NCBI GenBank assembly: GCA_030679145.1
Contig: JAUXTU010000005.1
Location: 1 to 54,030, forward strand
Direction of reading: 5' to 3'
DNA: 54,030 nt
From: Bacteroidota bacterium
GTDB taxonomy: Bacteria > Bacteroidota > Ignavibacteria > UBA10030 > UBA8401
The position numbers were made by a program, and so were the translations under genes. The first letter of the stretch is position 1. Every line of letters starts with the position of its first letter. This document shows positions 34,506-44,333 of this stretch, piece after piece. The notes below the pieces were generated by a model. It made no database searches and was not told the DNA's origin. It worked only from the letters and a program-made list of their open reading frames with translations.

Positions 34506-36503
34506 ATGTCAAAACAACTTGATATAAGGGTAGAACGAGATCATCTGATGTCACTCACTAAGGCAAATGCCAAAAGTGCGATAACAGAATTGATCTGGAA
34601 TAGTCTTGATGCTGATGCGACAATAATTGAAGTTCGTATTTCACAAAACGCGATAGGCATTGAAGCGGTTGAAGTGATGGATAATGGTCATGGAATTAAT
34701 TTCGGTGATGCTGAAAGAATATTTGGAACACTGGGTGGATCGATAAAAAAAACACATCCGTACAGTCCAAATCATCGATCCTATCACGGCAAAGAAGGAA
34801 AAGGTCGATTCAAAGCAATGGCTCTTGGTAGTTTAATTTCCTTTGAGAGTAGATATAAAGCCAATGGGAAAATTAAATCATTTGATGTCGATTGGGATCG
34901 AAATAATTTAAACCATCCGTCTATCGACGATCCTAAAGATGTTCGTCCAAGTAAAAATTCTACGGGTGTAAGGATAGGCATTCAAAACATCGATCAGGAG
35001 AATGCAAGCCCATTACTTCGTGATAGTATTAAGCAAGAGCTTGAAATTGAGTTTGCAGCATACTATTTAACCTACCCAAATTTTAGTGTTATCTTCGATG
35101 GTCATAAATTAGAATTCCGTCGCCACATTAAAAAATCCGTTGACCACGAAGAAAATATCATCACCGATAGTTCAACCGCACACTACCATTTGAGAATTAT
35201 CGAATGGGCATTTGATGTTGAACGTAAGCTTCATTTCTGCAGCACTAGTGGAGTAACATATTTAACGGATAATCTCGGAATTCGCGGCAGGGAATATCCG
35301 ATTACTGTTTATGTGATGTCGGATTACATTGAAAAAATTCAAAGAGACGGAAAACTTGTGCTGGGTGAATTGGATTCGACAATGTCGGAAATGATTTTAA
35401 CTGCAAAACAAAGAGCACGTGAATATATCCGACAGCGGATGCAAGAAGGTGCTCGTGATTATATTGATGAATTAAAACGAGAAGATCTTTATCCATATAA
35501 AGAGCCTACAAAGAATGTGGTGGAGGAAGCAGAACGCCAAGTATTTGATATTGTTGCAGTTCAAATTAATGAATATCTACCTACGTTTACGGAGCAAGAC
35601 AAGAAGAATAAACGATTAACGTTTGCGTTGGTGAAAGAAGCACTCGAGAATGACACCAATGGGTTGCAAAGAATACTTACCGAAGTTGTAAATCTACCCA
35701 AGCAAAAAGTTGATGATCTTAATGAAATCTTAGAAAAAACATCATTGTCCAACGTCATCGATACATTTAAAGTGATCAATGATAGGATAACAATCATTAA
35801 TGAACTTCGATTACTTTTATTTGATGAGCGATTCAAGCACAATGTCCTTGAGAGAAAACACTTACATAAAATTGTTAAAAATGAATCATGGATATTCGGT
35901 GATGATTTTACATATGGTGTTGACGACGTAAACCTAAAAAATGTTCTCAAAGCAAATTTAAAGCATTTGGGCAGAGAAGATTTTGAAGAAATTGTTGAAA
36001 GTTCTGATAATTCACATCTCGAAGATATCCCCGACATTTGTCTTTGGAAGCACTATTTCAAGGGACAAGCAGGGTATCATCGGAATCTCGTGATAGAATT
36101 AAAGCGGCCATCAAAAACAATCACAACGAAAGAGTTGGAACAAATTAAAAAATATTCCCGAGCCGTTGCAAGTGATTCACGGTTTCCCAAAGAAAAAACA
36201 TCATGGGTTTTCATTTTGTTGGCCACTGAATTGAATGAAGACGCCCTTTCTGAATGTGAACAGAAAAACAGAAAATTTGGACACATAGATGAAAAAGAAG
36301 GAATTGATGTTTTTGTTATACAGTGGGGCACATTGTTAAACGAAGCTGAAGCACGACATCAATTCTTAAAAGATAAGATCAATTCTAATATGTCGGAAAA
36401 CGGAGATGGAATTGATTTATTGCGAAAAAAATACGCTCAATTTTTACCATCTGAAATTACACAACCACAAGAACAAACACCGACGCAGGTAACTCCCAAC
36501 TAA
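34506..36503 (+). CDS. MORC/MutL-like GHKL ATPase fused to PD-(D/E)XK nuclease motif
   Basis: This 665-residue protein has an N-terminal GHKL ATPase domain: ELIWNSLDADAT (N box, N32), VMDNGHGI (about 58-65) and GKEGKGRFKAMALG (about 95-108), then an S5-like middle. The C-terminal third has a nuclease-type motif, IPDICLW ... NLVIELKRPS (PD near 508, ExK near 530), followed by a helix and strand (SWVFILLATE). Prokaryotic MORC-like ATPases are known beside restriction-modification genes; they are thought to remodel or load DNA. The ATG at 34506 has a GGAG site. Its stop overlaps the hsdM start by one base (TAATG), so it is the first gene of the type I operon and probably a functional partner. 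Confidence 0.85.
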   Translation: MSKQLDIRVERDHLMSLTKANAKSAITELIWNSLDADATIIEVRISQNAIGIEAVEVMDNGHGINFGDAERIFGTLGGSIKKTHPYSPNHRSYHGKEGKGRFKAMALGSLISFESRYKANGKIKSFDVDWDRNNLNHPSIDDPKDVRPSKNSTGVRIGIQNIDQENASPLLRDSIKQELEIEFAAYYLTYPNFSVIFDGHKLEFRRHIKKSVDHEENIITDSSTAHYHLRIIEWAFDVERKLHFCSTSGVTYLTDNLGIRGREYPITVYVMSDYIEKIQRDGKLVLGELDSTMSEMILTAKQRAREYIRQRMQEGARDYIDELKREDLYPYKEPTKNVVEEAERQVFDIVAVQINEYLPTFTEQDKKNKRLTFALVKEALENDTNGLQRILTEVVNLPKQKVDDLNEILEKTSLSNVIDTFKVINDRITIINELRLLLFDERFKHNVLERKHLHKIVKNESWIFGDDFTYGVDDVNLKNVLKANLKHLGREDFEEIVESSDNSHLEDIPDICLWKHYFKGQAGYHRNLVIELKRPSKTITTKELEQIKKYSRAVASDSRFPKEKTSWVFILLATELNEDALSECEQKNRKFGHIDEKEGIDVFVIQWGTLLNEAEARHQFLKDKINSNMSENGDGIDLLRKKYAQFLPSEITQPQEQTPTQVTPN

Positions 36504-38434
36504 TGTCAAACTCAGTAAATATCAGCTCTGAAGCTTCACTTGTTTGGCAATCTGCCAATGAGATCCTCCGTGATGTGTTTAAACGTAGCGAATACCCAGA
36601 CATCATATTACCGATGGTGCTCATTCGTAGAATTGAATGTGTCCTTACCGAAACGAGCGAAAGGATTCAGAAGCAGATTGAAAAGAAAATTGCAAAGCTG
36701 CCACCAAAAGAACGTAAAAAGGTATTTGAAGCTCAAGTATTGAATGCATTGAAATTTTATAATACTTCCGGACTGACTTTAAAGAAAATCATTGGTGGTA
36801 GTGAGCGTTCGTTGAAATCGAGTTTTACTTCGTATCTAAACGGATACACCGATAACATTCAAAAAATTATCAAAGCATCCGGTATTCGGACTCATATTGA
36901 TAAGTTGCATACCAAGCGTGCGTTGTATCCGCTTCTTAAACAGTATTCCGAATTGGATTTTACTCTTACGAAGGTGGATAACATAAAGATGGGATACATC
37001 TTTGAAGAACTCGTTCGCAGATTTTCAGAACAGAACAACGAGGAGGCAGGAGAGCATTATACGCCGCGTGAAGTAATTCAATTGATGGTTCACTTGTTAA
37101 ACATCGATGAGGATAAAATAAAAAATGGTGAGTTGATCTCCGTGTATGATTGTGCTTGCGGGACAGGCGGAATGATCACTACGACAAAAGATGTGATTTT
37201 GAATGAAGTCAATCCTCGGGCGAATGTTCGGTTGTACGGACAAGAGGTAAATGATAAAACGTGGGCTATTTGTCAGGCGGATATGTTGTTAAAAGGTGAA
37301 CCGACCGGCTACATTGCTAATGGTGATACTTTAACAGATGATTCATTCCCGGCAGAGAAGTTCAATTATATGCTCACAAATCCCCCGTATGGTAAATCCT
37401 GGAAAACCATACAGGATAAAGTATTGAAGAATAACAACGGTCGCTTCGATGCGGGGCAGCCACGGTCATCTGATGGCCAATTATTGTTTTTACAGCACCT
37501 CATTTCAAAGATGAGACCAAAAGAAAATGGTGGGTCAGCAATTGCAATCGTTCTTAATGGATCTCCATTGTTCTCGGGTGATGCAGGTAGTGGTGAAAGT
37601 GAAATACGAAAATGGGTAATAGAGAATGACTGGCTTGAAGCAATTGTTGCATTGCCGAATGATCTATTCTATAACACCGGTATATCAACATTCATCTGGG
37701 TTGTGAGGAATAATAAGAAAACTACACGTCAAGGGAAGGTGCAGTTAATAAATGCTACATCGTTCTTCAAGAAAGAAAAGAAAAGTCTTGGTAACAAACG
37801 TAACTTTATCACCGACGAACAAATTGTTGATATAGTTAAATTGCACAAGGATTTTACTGAGGGTGATTTTTCAAAAATATTTTCCAACGAGGAGTTTGCT
37901 TACCGAAAAGTATTTTTGGATTTAGAGGAACGTGATGATGATGGTAATCCAGTGTATAAGGAAAAGGAATTCACACTTCCGCTCAAAACGATTAAAGAGA
38001 TCATTTCTATTAATCCAAAAGATGAGGAACGATTCAACAAATTAATCAGTAACGAACCAGCAGATGAAAAAGATGACCATTCCTATCCGTTGATCGGCGG
38101 ATCTGAATTTGTGAAAACTATCAAAACTCCGGACACCGCAGTTACTATTAAAAAGGTAGTAACAGGTAAAAAAGTAAAATTGACAGCAACAATACAAGTG
38201 CCGGTTATTGTGAAGGACACTGAGAGTATTTCCTGGAATAAGAATATGGAAGAGTTCTTATCAAAAGAAGTTGAAAAACCGTGGATAATAACGGAGACGT
38301 TAAAGGGATACGAAATACCATTCACACAAATATTCTACAAGTTTCAACCATTACCCGAATTAGATACTGTAACAAACGAATTAGAACAATTGGAAATGAC
38401 AAATCAACTATTGTTGGCAGAACTTAAAAAATAA
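36503..38434 (+). CDS. hsdM: Type I restriction-modification methyltransferase subunit HsdM (system 1)
   Basis: This 643-residue N6-adenine methyltransferase has an N-terminal helical domain (SANEILRDVFKRSEYPDIIL) and EEAGEHYTPREV. The AdoMet-binding motif is YDCACGTGGMI (about 212-222) and the catalytic motif is NPPYGKSW (about 293-300). A C-terminal extension of about 130 residues (from VKTIKTPDTAV) includes a beta segment and ends in a coiled coil that should contact HsdS. In the complex it methylates host DNA to protect it from HsdR. Translation is coupled to the GHKL gene through TAATG. Confidence 0.95.
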   Translation: MSNSVNISSEASLVWQSANEILRDVFKRSEYPDIILPMVLIRRIECVLTETSERIQKQIEKKIAKLPPKERKKVFEAQVLNALKFYNTSGLTLKKIIGGSERSLKSSFTSYLNGYTDNIQKIIKASGIRTHIDKLHTKRALYPLLKQYSELDFTLTKVDNIKMGYIFEELVRRFSEQNNEEAGEHYTPREVIQLMVHLLNIDEDKIKNGELISVYDCACGTGGMITTTKDVILNEVNPRANVRLYGQEVNDKTWAICQADMLLKGEPTGYIANGDTLTDDSFPAEKFNYMLTNPPYGKSWKTIQDKVLKNNNGRFDAGQPRSSDGQLLFLQHLISKMRPKENGGSAIAIVLNGSPLFSGDAGSGESEIRKWVIENDWLEAIVALPNDLFYNTGISTFIWVVRNNKKTTRQGKVQLINATSFFKKEKKSLGNKRNFITDEQIVDIVKLHKDFTEGDFSKIFSNEEFAYRKVFLDLEERDDDGNPVYKEKEFTLPLKTIKEIISINPKDEERFNKLISNEPADEKDDHSYPLIGGSEFVKTIKTPDTAVTIKKVVTGKKVKLTATIQVPVIVKDTESISWNKNMEEFLSKEVEKPWIITETLKGYEIPFTQIFYKFQPLPELDTVTNELEQLEMTNQLLLAELKK

Positions 38435-38438
38435 CGGA

Positions 38439-38942
38439 ATGGCGACGCCAAATCAATTTTCTCCAATTAAAGTAATTACTTCACTATCAGGATTTAATAC
38501 AATATGCCCTGAGAATGAATATCGTATTCTTAAAGCAGGGGAGTATCCTCCAGAGATTCCAGAAGGATTAGCAAGTAAGTTTAATCACATGTATTGTGCT
38601 TCTTCCGGCTTTCAAAATTCGGTGGTATATGTTTTCACCGGTGTTCGTGTTGACGGTGACGCTGTAGATGAACATCCGTTTGTTGTTAGCTTTGATAAGA
38701 AAACCGGAGATGTAGAAGGCGGATTGCTTCATCACGGAGATTGGGAAGGTAGAACAACTCCCATATCAGAAAAAATGAAGTATCATATCAATGAAAGCGG
38801 AATTCAAAGTTATTTCCCTTTTATACAATTACCACATGAGCAGGGACCAATACAAGAGCTAATGGATACATCATTATCTGCTGCTTTCTGGGCTTCTGTA
38901 GGTGCGATTGAAGAAAAAGATGACGAATCGATAAAATCATGA
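38439..38942 (+). CDS. Unrecognised protein between hsdM and hsdS
   Basis: This 167-residue soluble protein (FSPIKVITSLSGFNTICPEN; SSGFQNSVVYVFTGVRVDGD; GLLHHGDWEGRTTPISEKM) is of unknown family. It begins 4 nt after hsdM and overlaps hsdS by 4 nt (ATGA), so it is translated with the restriction complex. The beta-rich core with aromatic residues might bind a protein partner. Candidate roles are an accessory subunit, an assembly factor or an immunity protein for the nuclease modules; none can be shown from sequence. Confidence 0.7.
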   Translation: MATPNQFSPIKVITSLSGFNTICPENEYRILKAGEYPPEIPEGLASKFNHMYCASSGFQNSVVYVFTGVRVDGDAVDEHPFVVSFDKKTGDVEGGLLHHGDWEGRTTPISEKMKYHINESGIQSYFPFIQLPHEQGPIQELMDTSLSAAFWASVGAIEEKDDESIKS

Positions 38943-40264
38943 CGCACCAAGCAAAATATAAACCAAGCGGGTATCAATGGTTGGAGATAATTCCAAGTCA
39001 TTGGCAGTTGAAACGTATTAAAGATAAAACATTGATTAATGTTGCTACATTGGATGATAATACGTCAAAAGAATTTGAAATTAAGTATCTGGATATTTCA
39101 AACGTAGAGAGTGGCGGCAAAATACTCGACTATCAAGAAATGAATTTTGAGGATGCCCCAAGCCGAGCACGACGAATAGTTAAAGATAGGGATATAGCAT
39201 TATCAACAGTACGTCCAAATTTACAAGCGATAGCATATCTTGATTCTAACCCAACTAATTTAATTGCCTCAACAGGGTTTGCAGTAATTCAATCAAATAA
39301 AGATTTCGATCCTCGTTTTTTGTATTACTTTCTCTACAGTGAGTATTTTAAAGCTCAAATTGAATCTAAAGCTGTTGGTGTTAGTTACCCAGCAGTTAAT
39401 TCTAACGATATAGGACAATTTAGATTAGTTGTTCCGCCAATTGCTGAACAACAATCCATCGTTAAATATCTTGATGACCGAGTAGGCATTGTTGATAAAA
39501 TGATTCAGAATAAGAATAAACAGATTGAAACATTGAAACAATTCCGAATGATAACCATCACCAATGCTGTGTTAAAAGGAATTGATGGTCAAACAGAGAC
39601 GAAAGAAAGTGGAACTAAATGGATTGGTAAGATTCCAAAGAATTGGCAAGTAAAACGCCTAAAAGATTTGCTCAAAAGTGGTCTATCTAATGGTATATTT
39701 AAAAAATCCGAAGAATTTGGTGAAGGATTAAAATTGGTCAATGTAGTTGATCTTTTTCAGGAAGATTTTCAAATAAAATATGAATCCCTCGATAGAGTCA
39801 AAACGTCAAAAGAAGAATATGATGTTTTCAAAGTCGAGAAAGGCGACATTTTTTTTGTTCGATCATCCTTAAAGCTAGAAGGTATTGCGTGTGCTTCATT
39901 TATTAAAGAAGTTCCAGAAGAAACCGTGTTTGATTGTCACATCGTTAGAGCTCAAACTAACCCTTTAAAAATGGATCCCTTTTTTTTGATTAACTATTTA
40001 AACTCAAGTGTCGTTAGACAGCACCTAATTGCCTGTTCAAATACTGTAACAATGACAACAATATCTCAACCGAAATTATCATCTCTCAAAGTTGTAGTTC
40101 CACCAATATCTGAACAAATAAGAATAGCTGATTATATTGCAGTTAAATCAAAATGGTTTCGAGAAATGATAAATAATATAGAAATACAAATTGATAAACT
40201 ATCAGAGTATAGAAAAGTCATTATTAATGATGTTGTCACCGGGAAAATAAAAATCACAAACTAA
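38939..40264 (+). CDS. hsdS: Type I restriction-modification specificity subunit HsdS (system 1)
   Basis: This 441-residue DNA-recognition subunit has two target-recognition domains, each opening with a similar phrase (WLEIIPSHWQLKRIKD; WIGKIPKNWQVKRLKD). Each is closed by a helical spacer (IAEQQSIVKYLDDRVGIVDK; ISEQIRIADYIAVKSKWFRE). Both halves are intact, so a bipartite target is expected. The start overlaps the preceding gene by 4 nt and the stop overlaps hsdR by one base. Confidence 0.95.
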   Translation: MTHQAKYKPSGYQWLEIIPSHWQLKRIKDKTLINVATLDDNTSKEFEIKYLDISNVESGGKILDYQEMNFEDAPSRARRIVKDRDIALSTVRPNLQAIAYLDSNPTNLIASTGFAVIQSNKDFDPRFLYYFLYSEYFKAQIESKAVGVSYPAVNSNDIGQFRLVVPPIAEQQSIVKYLDDRVGIVDKMIQNKNKQIETLKQFRMITITNAVLKGIDGQTETKESGTKWIGKIPKNWQVKRLKDLLKSGLSNGIFKKSEEFGEGLKLVNVVDLFQEDFQIKYESLDRVKTSKEEYDVFKVEKGDIFFVRSSLKLEGIACASFIKEVPEETVFDCHIVRAQTNPLKMDPFFLINYLNSSVVRQHLIACSNTVTMTTISQPKLSSLKVVVPPISEQIRIADYIAVKSKWFREMINNIEIQIDKLSEYRKVIINDVVTGKIKITN

Positions 40265-43143
40265 TGTCACCTCGCCCAAGCGAAAAAGCATTTGAAAATC
40301 ATTTCTGCCACCAGCTCGAAGAGGCAGGTTATCATCAACGCGACGTAGCCGATGTTGATAAATCCCTGTGCCTCAATTTCAAAGAGTTGGAAGAATTTCT
40401 TTCAGACACACAATCGGAAGAAATGAAAGAATTGAAACACGAATTGGGGCAGGAATGGAAAACGATCATCATCAGGCAACTACGCGAAGCATTACAAACC
40501 AAAAAGATGTTCGAGATTATTCGTGACGGTATTCAAGTTCATACGAAACATCTATCGTTACTGTATACTAAGCCGGCCGTTGCAAAAGATAAAGATCAAC
40601 TTCACCGGTACAAAAAAAATCGTTTCACCTTCGTCCGACAATACACATTTGCAGGTCAAGAGTCCTTAGATGTCGTCCTGTTTTTGAATGGAATGGCGTT
40701 AGTTACTATTGAATTAAAAAATGAGCCCACCGGACAAAACGTGTTCGATGCTGTTCAACAGTATCTTGAACGCGATCTTTCACTACCGGTATTTACATAC
40801 CCATTTCTCCATATCGCTGCTGATAACAACAGGGTTAAAACTGCTTCTGAGTTTAAAACTAAAACAGAAGATGACTTTAGTGATTTTAACACCGGTTTAC
40901 TAAATGTGCAGCCTAAAAATAAAAATGAATATCCCGTCCATTATTTGTATCACGATGTGCTTACAAAAGATTCTCTGCTATCATTTATTGAAACCTTCTT
41001 ATATAAAAACAAAAAGCGTGAATCAGTATTTCCACGATTCCATCAACGACGTTGCACGGACCGCATCATTGCGGATATAACATCAAAATACCACAAGAGT
41101 AAAAGATTAGATCTCAGATATTTGGTTCAACACTCAGCAGGGTCGGGAAAGAGTAATACAATTGTTTGGCTGGTGCAGAGTTTACGAAATTTACATGTGG
41201 GTGATAATAAACTGTTTGATAGTATCATTGTTCTTACAGATAGAGTGAATCTTGACGATCAAATATCAAAAGACTTCCGTCAGGCTATTGATCAGGACGG
41301 TGTTGCAAAATATGTGCAGCATTCAAGAGAGCTTGCAGATGCGATTAAGAGTGATACGAAGGTCATAGTATCAAAAATGCAGATGTTCACTCCATTGAAT
41401 ACGAATGAATTACTCAAGGGTATTCAATTGGCTAACAAACGATTATGCTTTGTTATAGATGAAAGCCATCGGTCGCAAGAAGGAACGTTGCACGAAACTG
41501 TGACTGACACTTTTTACGAACAAGAGGAATTGATTGATAAAATAGCGGAGAAGAAATTTCCTAACGCGGTATTTATTGCTCTTACAGCAACCCCAAGTGA
41601 TAAAACACTCCGGCATTTTGGTATAAAAGATGGTAAAACGTGGAAAGCGTTTGATGTTTATACGATGGATGAAGCAATCGGCGAAGGATATATTCTTGAT
41701 GTCGTAAAACACTTATATATGTACGAAACACTGTATGAATTAAATTATAAATATAATAGCGCTAAGGAATACCCACCATTACAGATCTACCGTGCATTAA
41801 AACAAAAAGCGTTTGAAGATGATGAACTGATTCAAAACAAGATTGGAATAATACTTTCAATCTTTGAAAATAAATCAGCAATGAAAATAAACGGAATCGC
41901 TAAAGCGATGATTGTAACGAGCAGTCGCTTAGCAGCAGCGAAATACAAACTATTTTTGGATAAAGAGCTTGAACAAAGAAAGCTTTCTTACAAAGCATTG
42001 GTAGCATTTACCGGGACAGTGGAAATCGACGATAAGAAATACACCGAAGCGAACATGAACGAACCATTGAAAAAATCGCAATCGGAAAAAACGGAGGATG
42101 CTTTTGATAGAGACAACGGTATTCGTTTTATTATCGTAGCCAACAAATTCCAGACTGGATTTAATCAACCAAAATTGCATACGATGTTTCTCGATAAAAC
42201 CGTACGAGATATTAATGCAGTTCAGACGTTGAGCAGATTGAATAGAATATATCCGGATAAAGAGGATACGCTTGTTGTTGATTTCACGGATTCATACGAG
42301 GATATAATAAAGGCATTCCAAAAATTCCAAAGTAATGTTGTTAGCCAAAAAAACATCGATCCCGATGATCTCGGCAAGATTTATCTGGATCTACTGAAAC
42401 GTAATCTCTATACAAAAGCCGATATAAAGGAATGTGTAAGATTAAATGTGAGCGAAAAACCGGAAGATACAGCAGCGCTTTCCGGATTGATGTCTGGTAT
42501 TAAAGATATGGTAAAAAAGAGATATGAAAAGGATAAAGAAAAAGTCAGAGAAGTAAGAACATTACTCGGCAGGTATTCTTCGATCTTTAATTACGTGAAA
42601 ACAGTATTCAGTATTGGAGATGTTGAATTAAAAGAATTTAAAATCTTTTGTGACCTCTTGTATCGCTATTTGGATCCAACAATGCGTGCTGAAGAATTAG
42701 AAGCCGAACTTCGATATGTTCAAGTGACAAAACGATTGGTCCGAACCGTCGAATATGAACTGGAAGGTGAGCATAAACCCACTACGCCAGTGGGTGACAA
42801 AGGTGGAAATGTAACGTATGTTCCCAGATTGGCAACTGTTAAAGAAGTTGTTGATTTAATCAATGAAACATTCAAAGCAATGACTGGCTCGGATGTCGGT
42901 ATCATTGAAGATTTTATTAATGAGATCATTACCGATGAAGAATTGAAAGCGGATGTTCGGAGTAACATCAGAAATGATAAAGAAGTTATCTTCCGTGATG
43001 TGTTACAGCCAAAAATGGAAGAACGATATAGAAATTTTGTATTAGACAGAGCAGCAGACAGATATTCAAAATTGACGCAGGTTGAATTGATGACATTTGT
43101 TCAACGCAATGCGTTTCAGATTATGCGACAAAATGCGATATAG
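40264..43143 (+). CDS. hsdR: Type I restriction enzyme translocase/nuclease subunit HsdR (system 1)
   Basis: This 959-residue motor and nuclease subunit has an N-terminal PD-(D/E)XK domain with SLDVVLFLNGMALVTIELKN (ExK near residue 150). The superfamily 2 helicase motifs are HSAGSGKSNTIVWL (Walker A, about 289-302), VIDESHRSQEG (about 396), LTATPSDKT and QTLSRLNRIYPDKE. It uses ATP to pull unmodified DNA and cut it far from the recognition site. The start is coupled to hsdS by TAATG. All key residues are present, so it looks active. Confidence 0.95.
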   Translation: MSPRPSEKAFENHFCHQLEEAGYHQRDVADVDKSLCLNFKELEEFLSDTQSEEMKELKHELGQEWKTIIIRQLREALQTKKMFEIIRDGIQVHTKHLSLLYTKPAVAKDKDQLHRYKKNRFTFVRQYTFAGQESLDVVLFLNGMALVTIELKNEPTGQNVFDAVQQYLERDLSLPVFTYPFLHIAADNNRVKTASEFKTKTEDDFSDFNTGLLNVQPKNKNEYPVHYLYHDVLTKDSLLSFIETFLYKNKKRESVFPRFHQRRCTDRIIADITSKYHKSKRLDLRYLVQHSAGSGKSNTIVWLVQSLRNLHVGDNKLFDSIIVLTDRVNLDDQISKDFRQAIDQDGVAKYVQHSRELADAIKSDTKVIVSKMQMFTPLNTNELLKGIQLANKRLCFVIDESHRSQEGTLHETVTDTFYEQEELIDKIAEKKFPNAVFIALTATPSDKTLRHFGIKDGKTWKAFDVYTMDEAIGEGYILDVVKHLYMYETLYELNYKYNSAKEYPPLQIYRALKQKAFEDDELIQNKIGIILSIFENKSAMKINGIAKAMIVTSSRLAAAKYKLFLDKELEQRKLSYKALVAFTGTVEIDDKKYTEANMNEPLKKSQSEKTEDAFDRDNGIRFIIVANKFQTGFNQPKLHTMFLDKTVRDINAVQTLSRLNRIYPDKEDTLVVDFTDSYEDIIKAFQKFQSNVVSQKNIDPDDLGKIYLDLLKRNLYTKADIKECVRLNVSEKPEDTAALSGLMSGIKDMVKKRYEKDKEKVREVRTLLGRYSSIFNYVKTVFSIGDVELKEFKIFCDLLYRYLDPTMRAEELEAELRYVQVTKRLVRTVEYELEGEHKPTTPVGDKGGNVTYVPRLATVKEVVDLINETFKAMTGSDVGIIEDFINEIITDEELKADVRSNIRNDKEVIFRDVLQPKMEERYRNFVLDRAADRYSKLTQVELMTFVQRNAFQIMRQNAI

Positions 43144-43151
43144 GCAAAACT

Positions 43152-43850
43152 GTGGCAAAAAAGAAAGATAACGAATCGGAAAAAATACAGTTTAAACGAG
43201 AGATGATAACTCTCGCCGTGGAAGCTGCAATAGAAAAAAGGAATTTCAAAAAGTTATCTGAAATTGTAGAGCTTGCTGACGAGTATGGTGCTAAAAAATC
43301 CTTACGATTTAAAGGATGGATGGAAACAGGACTGTATTATCAACGTGAAGGTCATCATACCGATGCTATCATCGCATTGAGTTCAGCACGTGTTCTACAA
43401 CTGACCAATCACAAAATACTATCTGCATTATTCCTTAGTTTCAACGAGTTCGTTTCAGAATTCAGAGACAAATTCTCAACCGAGGATTTGAATTCGATGT
43501 TGGAAACGATCCAAAACCTTTTGGAATTCTACAAATCAAAAGGGATGTGGACTACACCCTCAATCGAACAGGGGAAACAGATCTTTCGTAGGATCAGTTC
43601 TATTAAATTTGATGCAACATCTGCAGTTGAAACTCCTGCTTCTCATAAAGTTGAACGCATTGTAAAAGCACTACGGCAAAACGTTACGATGGAAGAGGTA
43701 ACGGCAGAATATGCTCGCATTATGGCACCAGTCTTTCTTGATCTCATTGCAAAAGAAATAGACGAAGAACGAGACAAGAAAAAGAAAAAAGAAAAAAAGA
43801 AAACCCCGGACGATGAGACAGAATCGTCTGATAAAGAAAAAAAAGAATAG
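43152..43850 (+). CDS. Unrecognised helical protein at the end of type I operon 1
   Basis: This 232-residue protein starts at GTG 8 nt after hsdR. It is almost all helical, with TPR-like spacing (EKRNFKKLSEIVELADEYGA; YYQREGHHTDAIIALSSARV). It ends in a very charged Lys/Glu/Asp tail (from about residue 205). No recognised domain. Its position makes it an accessory gene of the restriction operon. The acidic-basic tail may contact DNA or the HsdR complex, which is inference. Confidence 0.65.
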   Translation: MAKKKDNESEKIQFKREMITLAVEAAIEKRNFKKLSEIVELADEYGAKKSLRFKGWMETGLYYQREGHHTDAIIALSSARVLQLTNHKILSALFLSFNEFVSEFRDKFSTEDLNSMLETIQNLLEFYKSKGMWTTPSIEQGKQIFRRISSIKFDATSAVETPASHKVERIVKALRQNVTMEEVTAEYARIMAPVFLDLIAKEIDEERDKKKKKEKKKTPDDETESSDKEKKE

Positions 43851-43853
43851 TTA

Positions 43854-44249
43854 TCACTCAGTTTTGAAATGCTTTATTTTTAGAGTGTTCATAACCTTCG
43901 TTATCCATGCTCTGCTTACACCTAAATGTCGTGACAACTCTGCTTGATTGCGCACCACACCACTCTGGATGAGTTCTCGGTACTGCTCTGCCATAGCCCT
44001 GCGGTCCAGTAGAACCCGCTGTAACCTGCTCTGGGCGGGCTGCGGATATAGAAATCGGCGTGTTAACCGTACAACATCGTCTTGGTCCAACTTCAAATAT
44101 TTTTGGACTTCGTTCGGATCGACTGCGATCACTTTTTCACCATGTGCCGTTTTATGAATGAAAATAGGCAAAACTACGGAAAATCTTTTTGTATATTGGG
44201 ATGAATGTCGGAGCCATAAAATCCCGATCATTTGATCGGGATTTTTCAT
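43854..44249 (-). CDS. HTH protein between the two type I loci
   Basis: This protein of up to 131 residues has a C-terminal helix-turn-helix (RNQAELSRHLGVSRAWITKV, about 102-121) after a charged helix (RLQRVLLDRRAMAEQYREL), resembling ParB/KorB-type or recombinase-associated DNA-binding proteins. The N-terminal segment IHKTAHGEKVIAVDPNEVQK is also conserved-looking. The start is doubtful: the ATG at 44249 would place the first residues inside a strong palindrome. A TTG at 44171 gives a 105-residue form that skips it. It is convergent with operon 1 (3 nt apart) and may regulate one of the restriction loci or be a remnant of a mobile gene. Confidence 0.55.
   Translation of the reverse strand: MKNPDQMIGILWLRHSSQYTKRFSVVLPIFIHKTAHGEKVIAVDPNEVQKYLKLDQDDVVRLTRRFLYPQPAQSRLQRVLLDRRAMAEQYRELIQSGVVRNQAELSRHLGVSRAWITKVMNTLKIKHFKTE
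44219..44249. terminator. Palindromic terminator-like hairpin
   Basis: AAATCCCGATCA (44219-44230) is the exact reverse complement of TGATCGGGATTT (44233-44244), followed by TTCATTTT on the plus strand. It could end plus-strand transcription reading through from operon 1, or sit in the leader of the minus-strand HTH gene. Confidence 0.65.
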
Positions 44250-44333
44250 TTTAAAGCTACTTTTGATTCTACTGTTGATAAATCCTTTTCTTGAAAACAG
44301 GCCGTAATTAAGTTACATTTCTAACCAGAATGG

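Noticed and set aside
36503-43143. Phase-variable or broken specificity gene in system 1
   Set aside because: hsdS has two full recognition domains and no homopolymer tract or inverted partial copy; no recombinase lies beside it.
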